A stretch of 64,000 nucleotides of DNA from Lepidodermella squamata (GCA_047495785.1 JBLDXI010000066.1:186001-250000); one strand, 5' to 3'; shown: positions 21,701-32,945, numbered from the stretch's first letter. Notes: a model not told the origin generated them from the sequence alone. Numbers and translations: made by a program.

Positions 21701-24266
21701 AGCATCTGACACAAACTTAGTAAGGATCAACAAAATGATCTATTATGAAGTATTTTTCATCAATATGAAAGTTGGGGCAGAATTTCGGAAGAAAAAGCTT
21801 ATTATCGGTGTCGAATCAGGCATCATCCCCCTCATTGTTCCCATTTCTCAAATGTTTCCGAAATGGACATTTGTTTATTGACGTTTAGACCCATCTTCAA
21901 ATATATATTTTGGCTTTTTCCACAGAGAGTAAAAAGCGTAGTTGGTTCGATGCAAGATTGTTTGAAATCGCTGTCTAGTGAGTGGCGTTACTATTTCATT
22001 TTTCCCAATTTTCTAGTCCTCTATTTCTACGCATTAGTTGTGAGAAACGTGAACGATTTGAAGCCGCACAAACGCTGCTTCCTGACTAGCGATCGATCTT
22101 TTCTCGGCTGTCAAATTCCAGTGTGCAACAGCACTTTTGCTACTCAGGTTAATTCAGAAGTTATTTAACTTATTAATATGAGACTTTGAAATTTCTAGGA
22201 ATTCAGCCTCGGCGATTTACCGGATAAGGCCCGTTGTACACTTGGCGTGAGTCACTTTTTATTAATTTTGGCAGTACATTTTTTATGAAATATCACAGTC
22301 TGCAGCGCTGTGCTCTTCGGCATCCGGCAAAACGTGCCGAGGTTCATCATGCAACCAATACAGCCAAACGCTGGTATGTAGATGATGATACCCAGCAGCA
22401 TGAGAGAAATTTCATTCATAATATTTGAATATATGTATTTTTTATTCCTGGTTAAACTTTATTATATTCCATTTATTTTCTAATTGAATTATCCAGGTTG
22501 CCACGTTTACGGCAAAGCCCGATTTCGCTGGAAATTATGCTGATTGTTTAGCTTCTATGGTAAATATTTTTTCAATTACGGGCCCATATTCGTTTCGTCC
22601 GAACCCCAAGCGCCAGGGGCACAATTGGAACCAAGGTTTGTTATTCAAGTGTAGCCGTATGGCACCAGCGAACGCGGTCAACATTTGTTTCAAATTGTCG
22701 GCTCAGCGTTTGCACACAGGTCCAATTCTAGCCTTTGCGCAACAGACGTTTGGGGGATGGAAGTAGCTGATATGGGCCAGAAATTGAGCTAAAGATGTGC
22801 GAATACTAAATATGCTATTCCAATTCGCTCAGCCTCATACGCAGTGCGCGGATCGGACTTCGTTAGCATTCCTCAAATGCCAGCCCACAGGGACATTTTG
22901 CCCAACTGGAACAATCAGCGGGAACAACTTCAATAATTTGAAGGATTGCTTAGCTCGTGAGTGAACTTGAATGTTTATTTTTCGTAGATAGAAACATTAA
23001 AAACCTAAAGTTTGCTTGTATCGTGGGCATGCAGCACTCTATAAAATAATATGATTGAATCTATTCTAGTTTCATGCAGTCAAAAGTGCGAGAACGGCGG
23101 AATTTGCGTGGCTAATAACAGCTGCTCGTGTCAATCGAACTGGCAGGGGTCGAATTGCACAAAGCGTAAGTCAGTCGATAGTTCCTAAATTCTTAAACAC
23201 TATTGATGAATAGCAAAATGTACGGATGAGCCATGCTCTGTAAACGCGGAGTGCGTCGCCGCTGGGAGATCCTGTTCCTGCAAGGATGGCTGGCAAGGAG
23301 AGGGCTGCATGCAACGTAGGCATATTGATCTTACCTTATCCCTTATCACATAAGTTTTCATGCATCACTGCCACCGTTTTCTGTTGTTTTCCGGCTACTT
23401 TAGAAATATCCAACTGCTCGGACTGTACGGGAGAGAACCAGGAGTGCCGGGCCCCAAATACATGTGTATGCAAGGATGGCTGGCAAGGAGAGGGTTGCTG
23501 GGAAGGTAGGTTGACTGAGCTATCACTGTCACTAATCGTATTGGGCTACGCCTGAAGCAGTCGCCTGCAGTGACTGCGCAGGAGAAAACCAGATGTGCGT
23601 AGGGCCTAATCAATGCGAGTGCAAGCGTGGCTGGAAAGGAAATGATTGCACAGAACGTAAGCTGATTGAACTATCACTGTCACTTCATTAATTCATGTAA
23701 CGCTTTGAACAGCCGATTGCAGATACTGCCCAGAAAATGGGGAATGCGTAGAGCCCGATAAATGCATCTGCAAGGAAGGCTGGAGAGGAAGAGATTGCAC
23801 AGAACGTAAGCTGATTGAGCTACCACTGTATTTAATTAATTCATGTTACGCTTTGAACAGCCGAATGCAGAAGCTGCTCAGCAAACGGGGAATGCATAGG
23901 GCCCAATCAATGCAAGTGCAAGAGTGGCTGGACAGGAAGAGATTGCACAGAACGTAAGCTGATTGAGCTATAACTGTATTCTATAAATTCATGTTACGCT
24001 TTGAACAGCCGAATGCAGAGGCTGCTCAAACGGGGAATGCATAGGGCCCAATCAATGCAAGTGCAAGGAAGGCTGGAACGGAGAAGATTGCAAAGAACGT
24101 AAGCTGATTGAGCCATCGCTGTATTTCATTAATTCTTGTTGCGCTTGAAACAGCCATCTGCTCGGACTGTACGGGAGAGAACCAGGAGTGCCGGGCCCCA
24201 AATACATGTGTGTGCAAGTATGGCTGGGAAGGAGAGGGTTGCGCTGTGAAGAGTTCGTACCATTAA
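18707..24266 (+). CDS. Secreted double Cys-rich domain + eight EGF modules, no AbfB (561 aa)
   Basis: Exons: 18707-18862, 18923-18964, 19015-19098, 19159-19230, 19286-19360, 21926-21977, 22038-22147, 22199-22246, 22299-22373, 22497-22559, 22833-22956, then EGF exons 23070-23165, 23214-23315, 23404-23505, 23561-23656, 23713-23805, 23861-23953, 24009-24098, 24154-24266 (1686 nt, 562 codons). The first 11 exons match the paralogues in length and phase. The AbfB exon is absent; instead eight phase-1 exons each encode one EGF-like module, mostly ending CxCKxGWxGxxC. The 2.56-kb intron 19361-21925 carries three transposon-like elements. Probably an extracellular protein with protein-binding rather than glycan-binding arms. 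Confidence 0.9.
19590..20057 (+). mobile_element. Foldback element with TTAGGG-like core
   Basis: Ends are palindromic, built of catacatatttatgtatg-type units arranged as inverted repeats of about 60 bp. The core at about 19685-19790 is a run of degenerate TTAGGG repeats. A second copy, inverted, lies at 46788-47293 in the equivalent intron of another array gene; both share outer sequence (cgaagtgc; ttggcaccc). No coding capacity. Confidence 0.8.
20498..20795. mobile_element. MITE, ~50-bp inverted ends
   Basis: The left end TTTTTCATCCGACCAATGTC recurs inverted at the right end as TTTTTTCATCTGACCAATG, with similarity over about 50 bp. About 298 bp long, non-coding, in the large intron of the EGF-type array gene. 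Confidence 0.75.
21033..21390. mobile_element. MITE with ~95-bp inverted ends
   Basis: TTGAAGGCCTTTTTCAGGAA and the following 75 bases recur inverted at the right end with moderate divergence. About 358 bp long, with no coding sequence. Third element in the same intron. Confidence 0.75.
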
Positions 24267-24502
24267 CCATTTTTGGAGTAGCACAAGCAGACTGCTAACA
24301 GACTGACCAACCAACAAATCGCATGAGCAAAGCTCTTTTCAGAAATTTCACCATTTTTCTTTAGGCCTTTCATGGTCATTGGGACGCTGTATTGGGTTCA
24401 CAATTCCCAATTCCAATGATAGGCGACACGTGATAATGCTATTTTTATGAAGTATTAAAACATTGCGATTCACTCCTCTTCTCTTTGAGTTGGTTAACGT
24501 TT

Positions 24503-24508
24503 AATAAA
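24503..24508 (+). terminator. Poly(A) signal AATAAA
   Basis: AATAAA about 237 bp after the stop at 24264-24266; a second AATAAA follows about 10 bp later. Confidence 0.6.
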
Positions 24509-24584
24509 GATTCAATAAATAACTAAGAAATCACGAGAAACGTTATTTTTTATCAGATAAGATGAGAAGTTATTTTGTCGAGAG

Positions 24585-24692
24585 CTATTTCTTGGGCGTT
24601 ATCTGCATGATAAACTGCTTGAAGTGATTCTCCATGTCATCGGCTGACATCTGCCTCTGCAGGCGCTCCAGGATACCAGCGGCTGGCTCCAT
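24585..24692 (-). CDS. Possible small ORF or terminal exon (35 aa), function unknown
   Basis: On the minus strand an ATG at 24692 opens 35 codons to TAG at 24585, coding a charged, helix-like peptide (GILERLQRQMSADDMENHF). The frame stays open upstream to about 24795, so this may be the last exon of a longer gene or a relic. The local base composition is GC-richer than its surroundings. No family recognised. Confidence 0.3.
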   Translation of the reverse strand: MEPAAGILERLQRQMSADDMENHFKQFIMQITPKK

Positions 24693-24810
24693 GACCGTAG
24701 GCCGTAGTGCGAGCAATGCAAACAGGGATGAGCGAAGAACAGGGTTGCTGGGGAGTCGCGACACCCTAGCTCCGGGACTCCAACCAGAGGAACATCAGGA
24801 GAAAAGTATA

Positions 24811-24832
24811 GTTTATTAGCTAGCTAATAAAC
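24811..24832. repeat. 22-bp perfect palindrome
   Basis: GTTTATTAGCT followed directly by its reverse complement. Related TTTATTAGCT motifs occur nearby at about 25030. Confidence 0.8.
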
Positions 24833-25336
24833 CCAAGGACCAAGGGTGCTTGTCCCCATAATGTCCCCATAATTAGCTATTTCAGCTAAATTCAGGGAAG
24901 CTAATAACCCATGAATGTCGAAATAGCTAGGCTCCGAGCGAGTGGTGGGTCGGCGTGGAATTCTTGTTTATCACAGCTGTTGCACATTGCGCGATGTCTC
25001 TTTTTGGCCTGAAAGCTAATAAGCTCATGGTTTATTAGCTAGAATCGCACCCAGCCCCCTACCCCTTTCCCCCATATTCTTATTCAATTTCAATTCATAA
25101 AACATGAAATTTCAGTGTCTTTGTCATTTTTATTTCAAAACAATTTTTATAAAAGTATTCAACAGGTAAAAAACGAGAACAGTCGAGACTGAATCACAAA
25201 TAACAAAATATTTGCCAGCACATTTCATCACGGCGAAAAATGTCTTCGAATTTTTCGAAAGATGATTCACAGTATGAGAATACTTGACCTCGAATGAGAC
25301 CGATTTTTTTCGAATATGAGTAATTGTAATATTTAT

Positions 25337-27680
25337 TTAAAAAAGTTCCATTTCGCTGCTAGATATTCCCCGAATTGAACAATTTAGGGCGAACTTCGGC
25401 TCGGTGAGCCAGTCGATGCTTGCGTTGAGGAGAACGGCCATGCTTTCAGCGTGGAATGTCCTCTCGAACTTGAAGGTCGCGTGCAATCTGAAGAATAAAG
25501 AGAACGAGTTAGGACACCCTTCTTAAATTTCATGAAAAATTTTCCGAAAAATTTAAAATTGATTTTCAGATATTTAGGAGTTAATCGCTACAAGAATTGG
25601 ATTACAATTTTTTCAATTTTCTGATTTGATTTTGAAATTTTAACATTTTTATTTCGACACTTGAAATTACAGGTGATACTTGCTTAACAAAGTGCCAACA
25701 ATTTCATTACATCGCATTTTGTTATTTCAGTAACCTTCGGTAATTTAATAGAATTTTCTAGAAAATAAAGGAGTGACTACCATTATTTCCAATAGTTGCC
25801 CAGACGCTAATAGCTCGGGGTTGACGTCCGAAAACATGAAAAATGAACGAATCACTGAAAATTAATTGTATGAATTTTTAAAAATTTCGAGATTGAAATT
25901 TTATTTTAGCAAAAAATACATCCTTACCTCTTACCCAGCAATGACGGATTGCACGCCGATGGTCTTGATCATCAACTGAGGTAACCAGAATTCTCCTGAA
26001 AAAAATAAAAAAATTGCGTGAAAGGAAGCTAATCGATTAAATTCAAAATAGCTTCTTACCTGTAAATTTCAGCTACGATGCATTTTCAGAAGTGTTAACC
26101 GCTAAATCCATGGCCTTGCAATTCTGACAAAAATAATGAAATTTCCAGGGCTGCAAAATCTGCAGAACTTCCCGCGCAGTGATTTTAATTTCCCAATAAA
26201 CCCGCTCGCTCGCTGCGCTCGCTCGCGGAATGTGCCTTAATAACTTTTCATTATCACTTATATTTCTGTGGGTTATTTCCTGCAAAGCGGAAAATTTTTA
26301 AGAAACATCAGTATTTTTTAGTGATAAAATGTCCGAAAATACTCGATTCGGCACATTTTTATATTTTTATAGACATTTTTAGGCCTAAATTGGTGGCCAG
26401 ATTTCGCATTTCATACGGCTTGATACTAAAACAATTCACATATTTAGGGTACCAAAAACTTGTGGCTAAATATCGTAATTACCCAAGTATTCTTAATTAC
26501 GCAGAAAAACCAAGTTATTCAATTTCTGGAATTTCAAAAAACATTCAAAAAACAAAATTAGATATTCGGATTCAGCGCGAAAAATTACCCCACTCTGCAA
26601 ATTTGCGCACAGTTATCGTAAAAATTGGTTGAGAAATAGGCGGAAACAAATTTCAATTTTTCCACGTGTGCGCGCGTGTGTGTGTGCGTGAGCGCTCCAC
26701 TAAAATTCGCTCACTCGCAGTCGCCCGCTCCCCTTCGCTTTTCAACGCGAGGAAATCGCGCAGTTGTGCGCTGTTGTGCGCGCGCGCTCGCTGTTTTGTG
26801 CGCGCACACAGTTACTAGCAAACTTTCAGTCCGCATTTCTCCCTCATTTTCAAACATAGCTGCGCGCAATTTGGCAGGATTACCCTTAACTTTTTACGCT
26901 GAATCAGAATATCTAATTTGTTTTTTGAAATTCCTAACCGTTGTTATCATCGATTTCGCGTTAGTTAAACAGAAGTTATTATTTGAATTATAAAGGAAAG
27001 TCATTCGTTAATTGCTAATTAGTTCAATCACTTAATTATTGAAATGAATTATCGGTGGAAGATTAATTACTTGTTGGATTTCCCGCTGATTTCCCTTTTT
27101 CCCGCTAATTTTTGGCGATTTCTGAGCATTTTTACATCTCTATTTCCCAAAAATTTCCCGCTGCGCATAAAAATTTCCCCCGCAGCCACTGCGCCATTTT
27201 TGCAGATTTTGCACCCCTGGAAATTTCAATTAAACATCATTGAAAAAAATTAGTGAATCGTCAAATGAATTAATGAAATACGTATTGAATAATGAAGCCT
27301 CTAACCAACACGAGCCTCCTCCGGTTATTCCATTAATTAAATTGTTATTTTTCGCGCTGCGTTAGTTAGGGCAAGATCATGAAGCTCGTGCTAGCTGGAG
27401 GAAATTATTCTGATTTTTTCCCGAATTTATGAGAAAATTTTGTTAAAAAAGGCCATTGATAAAAGTAATTACCTGGTGGGTCGATGGCAATTCTTACCTG
27501 GAGCCAACTCGAATTGAAATTATTCAATTGAAAACTGCTTGTGGCGTTTCTGCTGCCACTGCTGGAGTCGTAACATTTAAGAACTAAGTTGTTAAAATAA
27601 ATATTTTTTGCTTCTGTGTGTATTGATGAATAACGAATCGAATGCAGCTTCGAGTGGTAATCAGAAAGGGTCACAGCCAT
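25337..27680 (-). CDS. Three-exon gene of unknown function (139 aa)
   Basis: On the minus strand: exon 1 27680-27473 (ATG preceded by in-frame stops; donor CCACCAG|GTAATT), exon 2 25995-25935 (acceptor TTTTTCAG, donor GCTGG|GTAAGA), exon 3 25487-25337 (acceptor ATTCTTCAG, stop TAA). Phases 1 and 2 fit exactly and give one open frame. It reads ..SSWLQVRIAIDPP, EFWLPQLMIKTIGVQSV, then ATFKFERTFHAES and WLTEPKFALNC. No signal peptide and no recognised domain. An upstream donor (CTCCAG|GTAAG) exists in exon 1 but would put exon 2 out of frame. Intron 1 holds a hAT-like element. The fit of three independent exon phases argues for a real gene; expression is untested. Confidence 0.6.
26146..27219. 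mobile_element. hAT-like non-autonomous element (1074 bp)
   Basis: Ends are CAGGGCTGCAAAATCTGCA and, reversed, CAGGGGTGCAAAATCTGCA. A perfect 8-bp duplication GAAATTTC flanks it (26138-26145 and 27220-27227). CAGGG ends with 8-bp duplications are hAT hallmarks. The interior is AT-rich with a GT/CG-rich patch near 26665-26810, and has no transposase. It sits in intron 1 of the minus-strand gene. Confidence 0.88.
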
Positions 27681-29480
27681 TGTTGTGTAACTTTATTACG
27701 CCGCATGCTTCCAGTCGCAGTCTATCTATAGCTATTTAGCTATAGCTTTTTAGCTGATAAAAAGCTGAGGCATAGCCTAGGTTTTTTAGCTAGCTTTGGC
27801 TAAATAGAAATAGCAAATTAGCTCTACTTTTTTCCTAGTGAAGGCTGAAAAAAACACAGGGAGGACCCTTTGGTTTCCTCTCTTGGTCCTAGAAAACAAG
27901 TAAAAAACACCTCAGCTCTCGGATCTTACTTCGCACACTGAATGCAAAGAAGCTGGTCGACGAACGTGGCAGCACCAGAAGTTTACGGACAGGGCTGGGG
28001 GTATGAATAACAGCGATTGTATGACAATTGAGCAGCATTGTTTGGCTATGATCCTGACTAGCTTGAAGAAATGGTTTCACGCCATTTCACGTAAATAACT
28101 GCACGGTGCATGTCAAATATCCTGAACCAGTTTAGGCTTTCAATAAAATGGGCCCGTGTGACCTTGAACATGCATAACCTAACACCTAAATATATCGTTT
28201 TGGTGTACATCCTCGACTTGCTGCCCAGCTTTGCGCATTGCGCATAGAAACCATGTAGCGTGTCACCCACGCGCGACGACGTCGTAATTCCAAGATGGAA
28301 TTGATCCTTCATTTGAGAGTCATTCGGTAACCGCCACCTACACCACTCGGCATTAGGGTCCATATCACGCAGCTTATCAATCACTGATGCTTTTTGCCGA
28401 CGGACCGACATGACGGAAAACGACCCACGATAACGGGAGTTCGCAGTCACACGACAACTCGTATTTTTACTGCTTCACGCACATCCTCCTGAAACAAAGG
28501 ACTCATTTTTTACGCCTCATCGTCGCCTGAACGCAGTCTGAACGGACGGACGGACGGACGGAACGAACGAAGACGCCCCGCGACAACGGCGAGTTCCCCG
28601 TCATTTACTTCATCACCACCAAAACGTTTACTTCTGTAACGATGTGCCGGTTGGCGGCTGGCATCTACGCAATGACTAAGAACAATATTGTGATTCTCAT
28701 GTGATAGCTAATTAGGAAGTGATAGCGTGTTCGACTTAGATTTGTATCGCTAATATTTAAGGCCTTGAATTCCAACGATCAATGTTCGATTCATTCACAA
28801 TAAAGTATAGAGTAGTGCCTGGCCAAGTCTTGATGTTTCCCTGACAACTTCATCGCCAAATCTTACGAGTAAAAATGGGTTTTGTTGAAATTTTTTCTTT
28901 AGTTCAGGTTTTCGCTTTGCTAGTCTAATCCTTTGATGGTTGATGGAGTCTAGTTCGTCCAGTAATTCAGTGATGGATTTTAACAGAAATTCAAAATAGA
29001 AGATCCACCATAAACGCGTGAGCGGGTGGAAACTCCGGGCGGAAAGACATTTCCCATTCAAGTAAAACATAACCATAGGATTAGGACATTCAGCTCAATA
29101 ATCGTTTGCCAAATTTAAAAATACCACGTTTATCGGTCATAGATGTATCGTTTTAGGAAATAATTATTTTGGGAATTATTAATTAGCTTAAAAAGTGGAT
29201 TTTTAGAACAATTTCTCTTTAGGGTAACCCAATTGCTCATAACGGTTCGACATTTATAAAGGGCTTTCGCGTAATAATACTCTTCTAAAAATAGCTTTGC
29301 TACTTTTTGCATTCATTTTAGCTTTTTTGTAGCTATTTTCAGCTCAATCTGACGAGTCTTAATACGCGAACGCTCTATATATTGCATGAATGAACAATAA
29401 ACAATAAAATATAGATTCGTCAATTTTCTAGGTGAAACTGATTTTAGCTGAGCTTAGTTGATCCGAAACAACTGGTTATT
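27681..29480. other. Intergenic region, no supported gene
   Basis: AT-rich sequence with TTAGCT-rich palindromic stretches (27725-27830) and a hAT-like end at 27927-27940. An open minus-strand frame at 28058-28450 (130 codons) has no recognisable product and no splice or promoter support. Confidence 0.45.
28541..28570. repeat. (GGAC)n microsatellite
   Basis: Consecutive GGAC units passing into GAAC units. Confidence 0.85.
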
Positions 29481-29708
29481 TCATTCGAAAAAATTGCTGT
29501 TGCAATTGTTCTGAAGGACATCCAAACGGCGAAGGACATCCTCTGTAGATAATGTAGAGGAGCGTAGAAAGCGGGGACCTTTGCGGAACATCGAACTGAA
29601 ACTGAGTAAACCGGCCACACGAGCTTGGAGCTTCCGATCACGCAAGTAACCAGCGAGCCACCCAATAAGATTATGGGGCAGGGGCAACTGGCCAGGTTTA
29701 TGGACCAA
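29481..29708 (-). pseudogene. Fragment of a non-LTR reverse transcriptase
   Basis: The minus strand encodes NLIGWLAGYLRDRKLQARV, which matches the pre-palm region of CR1/Jockey-type reverse transcriptases. In another frame it continues as DVPQRSPLSTLLY, a decayed form of the GVPQGSVLGPLLF motif. At least one frameshift separates them. The similar region of the intact element at 59769-62675 reads LLNWISSYLSNRSQFV. Confidence 0.7.
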
Positions 29709-29717
29709 GCCAGCGTG

Positions 29718-30106
29718 CTGTTGGGGCCCGAGTCCGGATTCTGCCCTTACGCGTTCGGGTAAGATTGATTGCCGCTTCGCGCTCGGGCCGCTTTAAAACA
29801 TGCCTGTATGCGACGTTTACTGTCAAGTTAACAAATTCGAAAAAATTGCGCTTCACCGCACAGGGGCCGGCCGAGGTGTTTGCCTGAGCACGCCGGAGAA
29901 CAATAGGAACCAGTGCTATTGTTCAGCGTGTGGCACTCGGGCCACCGGGCTCGGGCCGGGACTTGATACAGTTATATGGTAGGGCGTTGGTTGTGAGATG
30001 GAGCTAGCCCGGCTACCCATGCCCGGCGGCCCATTATCGACTGGCCCGACGCGGAGTGCTATTACCCGGTCGCGTACGGGCCAATATCGGGCTCGGGCCC
30101 CAACAG
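29718..30106. mobile_element. GC-rich MITE with ~19-bp inverted ends
   Basis: The left end CTGTTGGGGCCCGAGTCCG recurs inverted at 30088-30106 with one mismatch. The 389-bp interior is GC-rich against an AT-rich background. An internal block (about 29777-29825) has an inverted, diverged copy at about 50221-50270. No coding capacity. Confidence 0.7.
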
Positions 30107-30185
30107 TGCCAAACCGAATCGTACGTGGCCTTTTTTTTCTTTCGAGTTATTCCACACTGTTGAGCCGTGGCTAGCCTCTGATAAT

Positions 30186-30398
30186 CAGTATCGTGGCGGA
30201 AGGCATCCGATTTTAATCTCATCGTCCTAGGCATGCTGAACAATTTCATGGTTATCTTGACTACAGCTGCTTTTACACGCTCGTTAATAGCCAAGAAAGC
30301 CGCAGGACAAGCTGGCGTTCTCAATATATTGCGTTGCATATTTCCAGTGGAACGACATTTCCAGTAGTTATACCATCGTTCCGACAAAGAAATTTCTA
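30186..30398 (+). pseudogene. 3' end of a class C receptor gene (decayed)
   Basis: Closely matches 15610-15828 of the first receptor, covering the last two helices and stop region (aatctcatcgtcctaggc; tcgttaatagccaag), but with a 7-bp loss after ggaaggc and further indels that break the frame. Similarity continues through the 3' UTR, poly(A) signal and spacer up to the start of the next receptor at 30599. Confidence 0.85.
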
Positions 30399-30598
30399 AA
30401 AATAGAAGTACAGAAAACATAAGGTGCAGTAAATATTGATTTTTGACATTTAACGCTACAGAATATTAAATTCTTTAATAAAAAGCTGTGTATCATCTCG
30501 ATCCTGATAGCAAGGCGAGAGGCGAGCTACGCTTCCGGCTTCTTCGGCCTCATGATGATGAATAAAAGCTCAGAGACCAGCTATTTTTTCCAACAAAA

Positions 30599-32945
30599 AT
30601 GAAAATCCACTGTATGCTGATATTTGTCCAATTCTGCTACGTTGCAAGCAGGAAGCCTTATACAATAAGAATTTTGGAGTTACTACCCAAAACAGGCAAT
30701 GAGCCTCGAACTGGCGAGGATTGCCTATCAGCGTCCCAAGTTGCGGTTAACGAAGTCAACAAAAGGTCTGATATCCTACCGGATTATCACCTTGAAATCG
30801 CTGATTCTGACGAAGGTTCCGAAGGGTTGAAATCACTCCAGAATCTCTTCAAATTCACGGATGGTAGAGCAGCTAATACCTTCATTTCTCCAGTTTTCAT
30901 TTCAGGATTCTTCAGCCCTGGTTGTATCACTCTAGGCTCAGTTCTCCACCACCTCTCCATGACTTCATTTTCAATCTCATGCACGAGTGTTTTGCTAACA
31001 GATCGAAGGAGATTCCCTAATTTGTACCTAACTCGATTTGTGAACTACAAAATATCCCAGGGCCAACTTCAGTTCATCCGAAGCGTTGGAAAATGGTCAA
31101 ATATCGCTATTCTCACCTTCATCACAAACATCAACGAATACGCCAGTGCTGAATATTTGTACCAGCTGTCGCATCGCAACAACGTAACAGTCATTCGTTA
31201 CGAAGGTTTGATCGACTTGATCGATGAATCGCCGATTCAAGCGTTGAAAAAAGCCGACGTTCGAGTTGTAGTCTTCTGGTCGTCTCAGATCAACATGAAT
31301 CGCCAGTTTCTGTGTCTTACCTACAAGTATGGAATGACTGGTAGCAGGTATTTCTTCATGTTTGCCGGGACCGCTTTGAGTGATCTAAGCTCCGCCCCTG
31401 ATATGGTCCTACCTGGTTGTAGGAAATCAGTCCTACTCGAGCAATACAAGTACAGCTTGGTCTTCTCAAGCCCTCAAATCCCATTTTCTATGACGAAAAA
31501 TTCACTTTTAGGGCTCACGCCTCAAGATTTCGAGGTAATGTTCGATACCTATAGCAACAAATCGCGGAAAGTCGAATACCCGAATCGATACCAATGCTAC
31601 GACGCTGCGATGAATGTAGTCATAACTCTGGACACGGCTGAGAGGGAAATGAAGAGATCAGGCCTGAATTTGACCTTGAGAGATTTCAACGAATTCCCAC
31701 GAATTGTTGGGAATTTCGTCAACAAATCCGCTGCGAATTTAGACTACGACGGTTTGCGAGTTGGCCGCATCAAATTCAGCCCTTCAACTGGAGTTCTAGC
31801 TACCGATCTAATCACATTGATCTACTGGGGCAGTGGGAAGATGGAGTACGCCGGGTTGGTCAAACAGCGGGATAATGCGAGTGGCGAAGCTAATGACGAC
31901 TACTACACGGAAATCTTCAGCACAATGCCGTGGCAAAGCGACGATGGCCGACCGCCGCGAGATGCGGCAATCCATGTTGACGTCTTGATTTCACTGTTAA
32001 TCTACCAAACCAGTATTATTTCGGCAATTGCTGGTCTAATAATCCTGATCCAAATCCTTGTGATGAGGATTCCGAATGGGAAGAAAAGGTTGTCGATAAC
32101 AATCGGACTTATCGGATGTCTCTGCCTCGACGTATCATCGATTCTTTTCTCGGTTGATTCCAGCTACGAAGCTACGTCCCATATAATTTGGAATTTCAAG
32201 CTCGTCACGTATTTCTTCGGCTTATCGTTGGTGAATTCACTTCAATTTGCTCAGATCAAGGTGTTGAGAGATGAGTTCGTTAAGGTAGTAAGGATTCCGA
32301 GGGATGAATTCAAATCGGCGGTTCAAAACCTTCGGCAGGGGAGAAATTTTCAAATCCTCAAATATTTCCTCCCTTTCCCAACTTTGATTTGTCTTTTCTT
32401 GTTGTTATGGCTCATTTACGATCCGATGGCGTGTGAACTCAAGTTTTTGGACAATTTGTATGACGAAAATAGCGACGTGGTTTACCACGAAAGTTCAATA
32501 ATCTGTTCGTTACCGAGTTACCGAAATATGGATGGGCGTCGGTTTTGCGATGAATGAATTGCTTCTAACTGTCGGTCTGTATCTCGCCGGTAATGTTCGA
32601 AGCCGTGGTGGGCGGAATTACTCCTCAGATTTCAAATTCATCACTCTAGCGATGATAAACAACTTTATGACGCTTTTAGCAACGTACTTTATTCGGATGC
32701 TTCTCGCCCAGGCAACGTCTGGACAGACGATTGTCTTAGCCATATCTGCGCTTTGCATTTCGGGCGGAACAAGTTTAGCATTGATTTATCCTTCTTTACG
32801 ACCAGCTTCGGCTGTCGAGCCCAGGTCGGAGCACTACCCAAGCATGATGAGTAATGAAAACAGGACTTATCACGGGGTTGTACCGGCGAGGCACCGCTCC
32901 CACTTTGTGCATGCGTCACATCACCACCGTTCGGACCAGTTGTAA
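30599..32945 (+). CDS. Class C GPCR, GABA-B-like, with one apparent frameshift
   Basis: ATG 30599 starts a short signal sequence (MKIHCMLIFVQFCYV), then the ligand domain (ILELLPKTGNEPRTGEDCL) closely like that of the receptor at 13519-15828. Helices begin near residue 460. The frame switches near 32528: the first frame would stop at 32557, while the frame from 32532 continues with MGVGFAMNELLLTVGLYL and the last helices to TAA at 32945. The paralogue reads MWIGLCIFVIELFYA here, so one extra base, or two missing, explain the shift. The C-terminal tail is longer than in the paralogue and His-rich at its end. Either a recent pseudogene or an assembly error; the rest of the frame is undamaged. 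I give the two frames separately and do not correct them. Confidence 0.8.

Larger units (their letters stand above)
24267..25336. other. Intergenic region
   Basis: 3' UTR of the EGF-type gene, a doubtful small minus-strand ORF, a 22-bp palindrome and AT-rich sequence with several TTTATTAGCT motifs. Nothing else is supported. Confidence 0.5.

Noticed and set aside
26062-26125. Possible extra exon of the minus-strand gene between its exons 1 and 2
   Set aside because: It has splice-like borders, but all three frames contain a stop.
26665-26810. CpG-island-like promoter in the GT/CG-rich patch
   Set aside because: It is simple-sequence GTGCGC inside a hAT-like element, with no adjacent gene start.
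28058-28450. 130-codon open frame on the minus strand
   Set aside because: No recognisable motif, no splice or promoter support, and it lies in repeat-rich sequence.
28795-29076. 93-codon open frame on the minus strand
   Set aside because: AT-rich, unrecognisable product and no paralogue; probably chance.
29800-29982. 60-codon open frame in GC-rich sequence
   Set aside because: Entirely inside the GC-rich MITE at 29718-30106.
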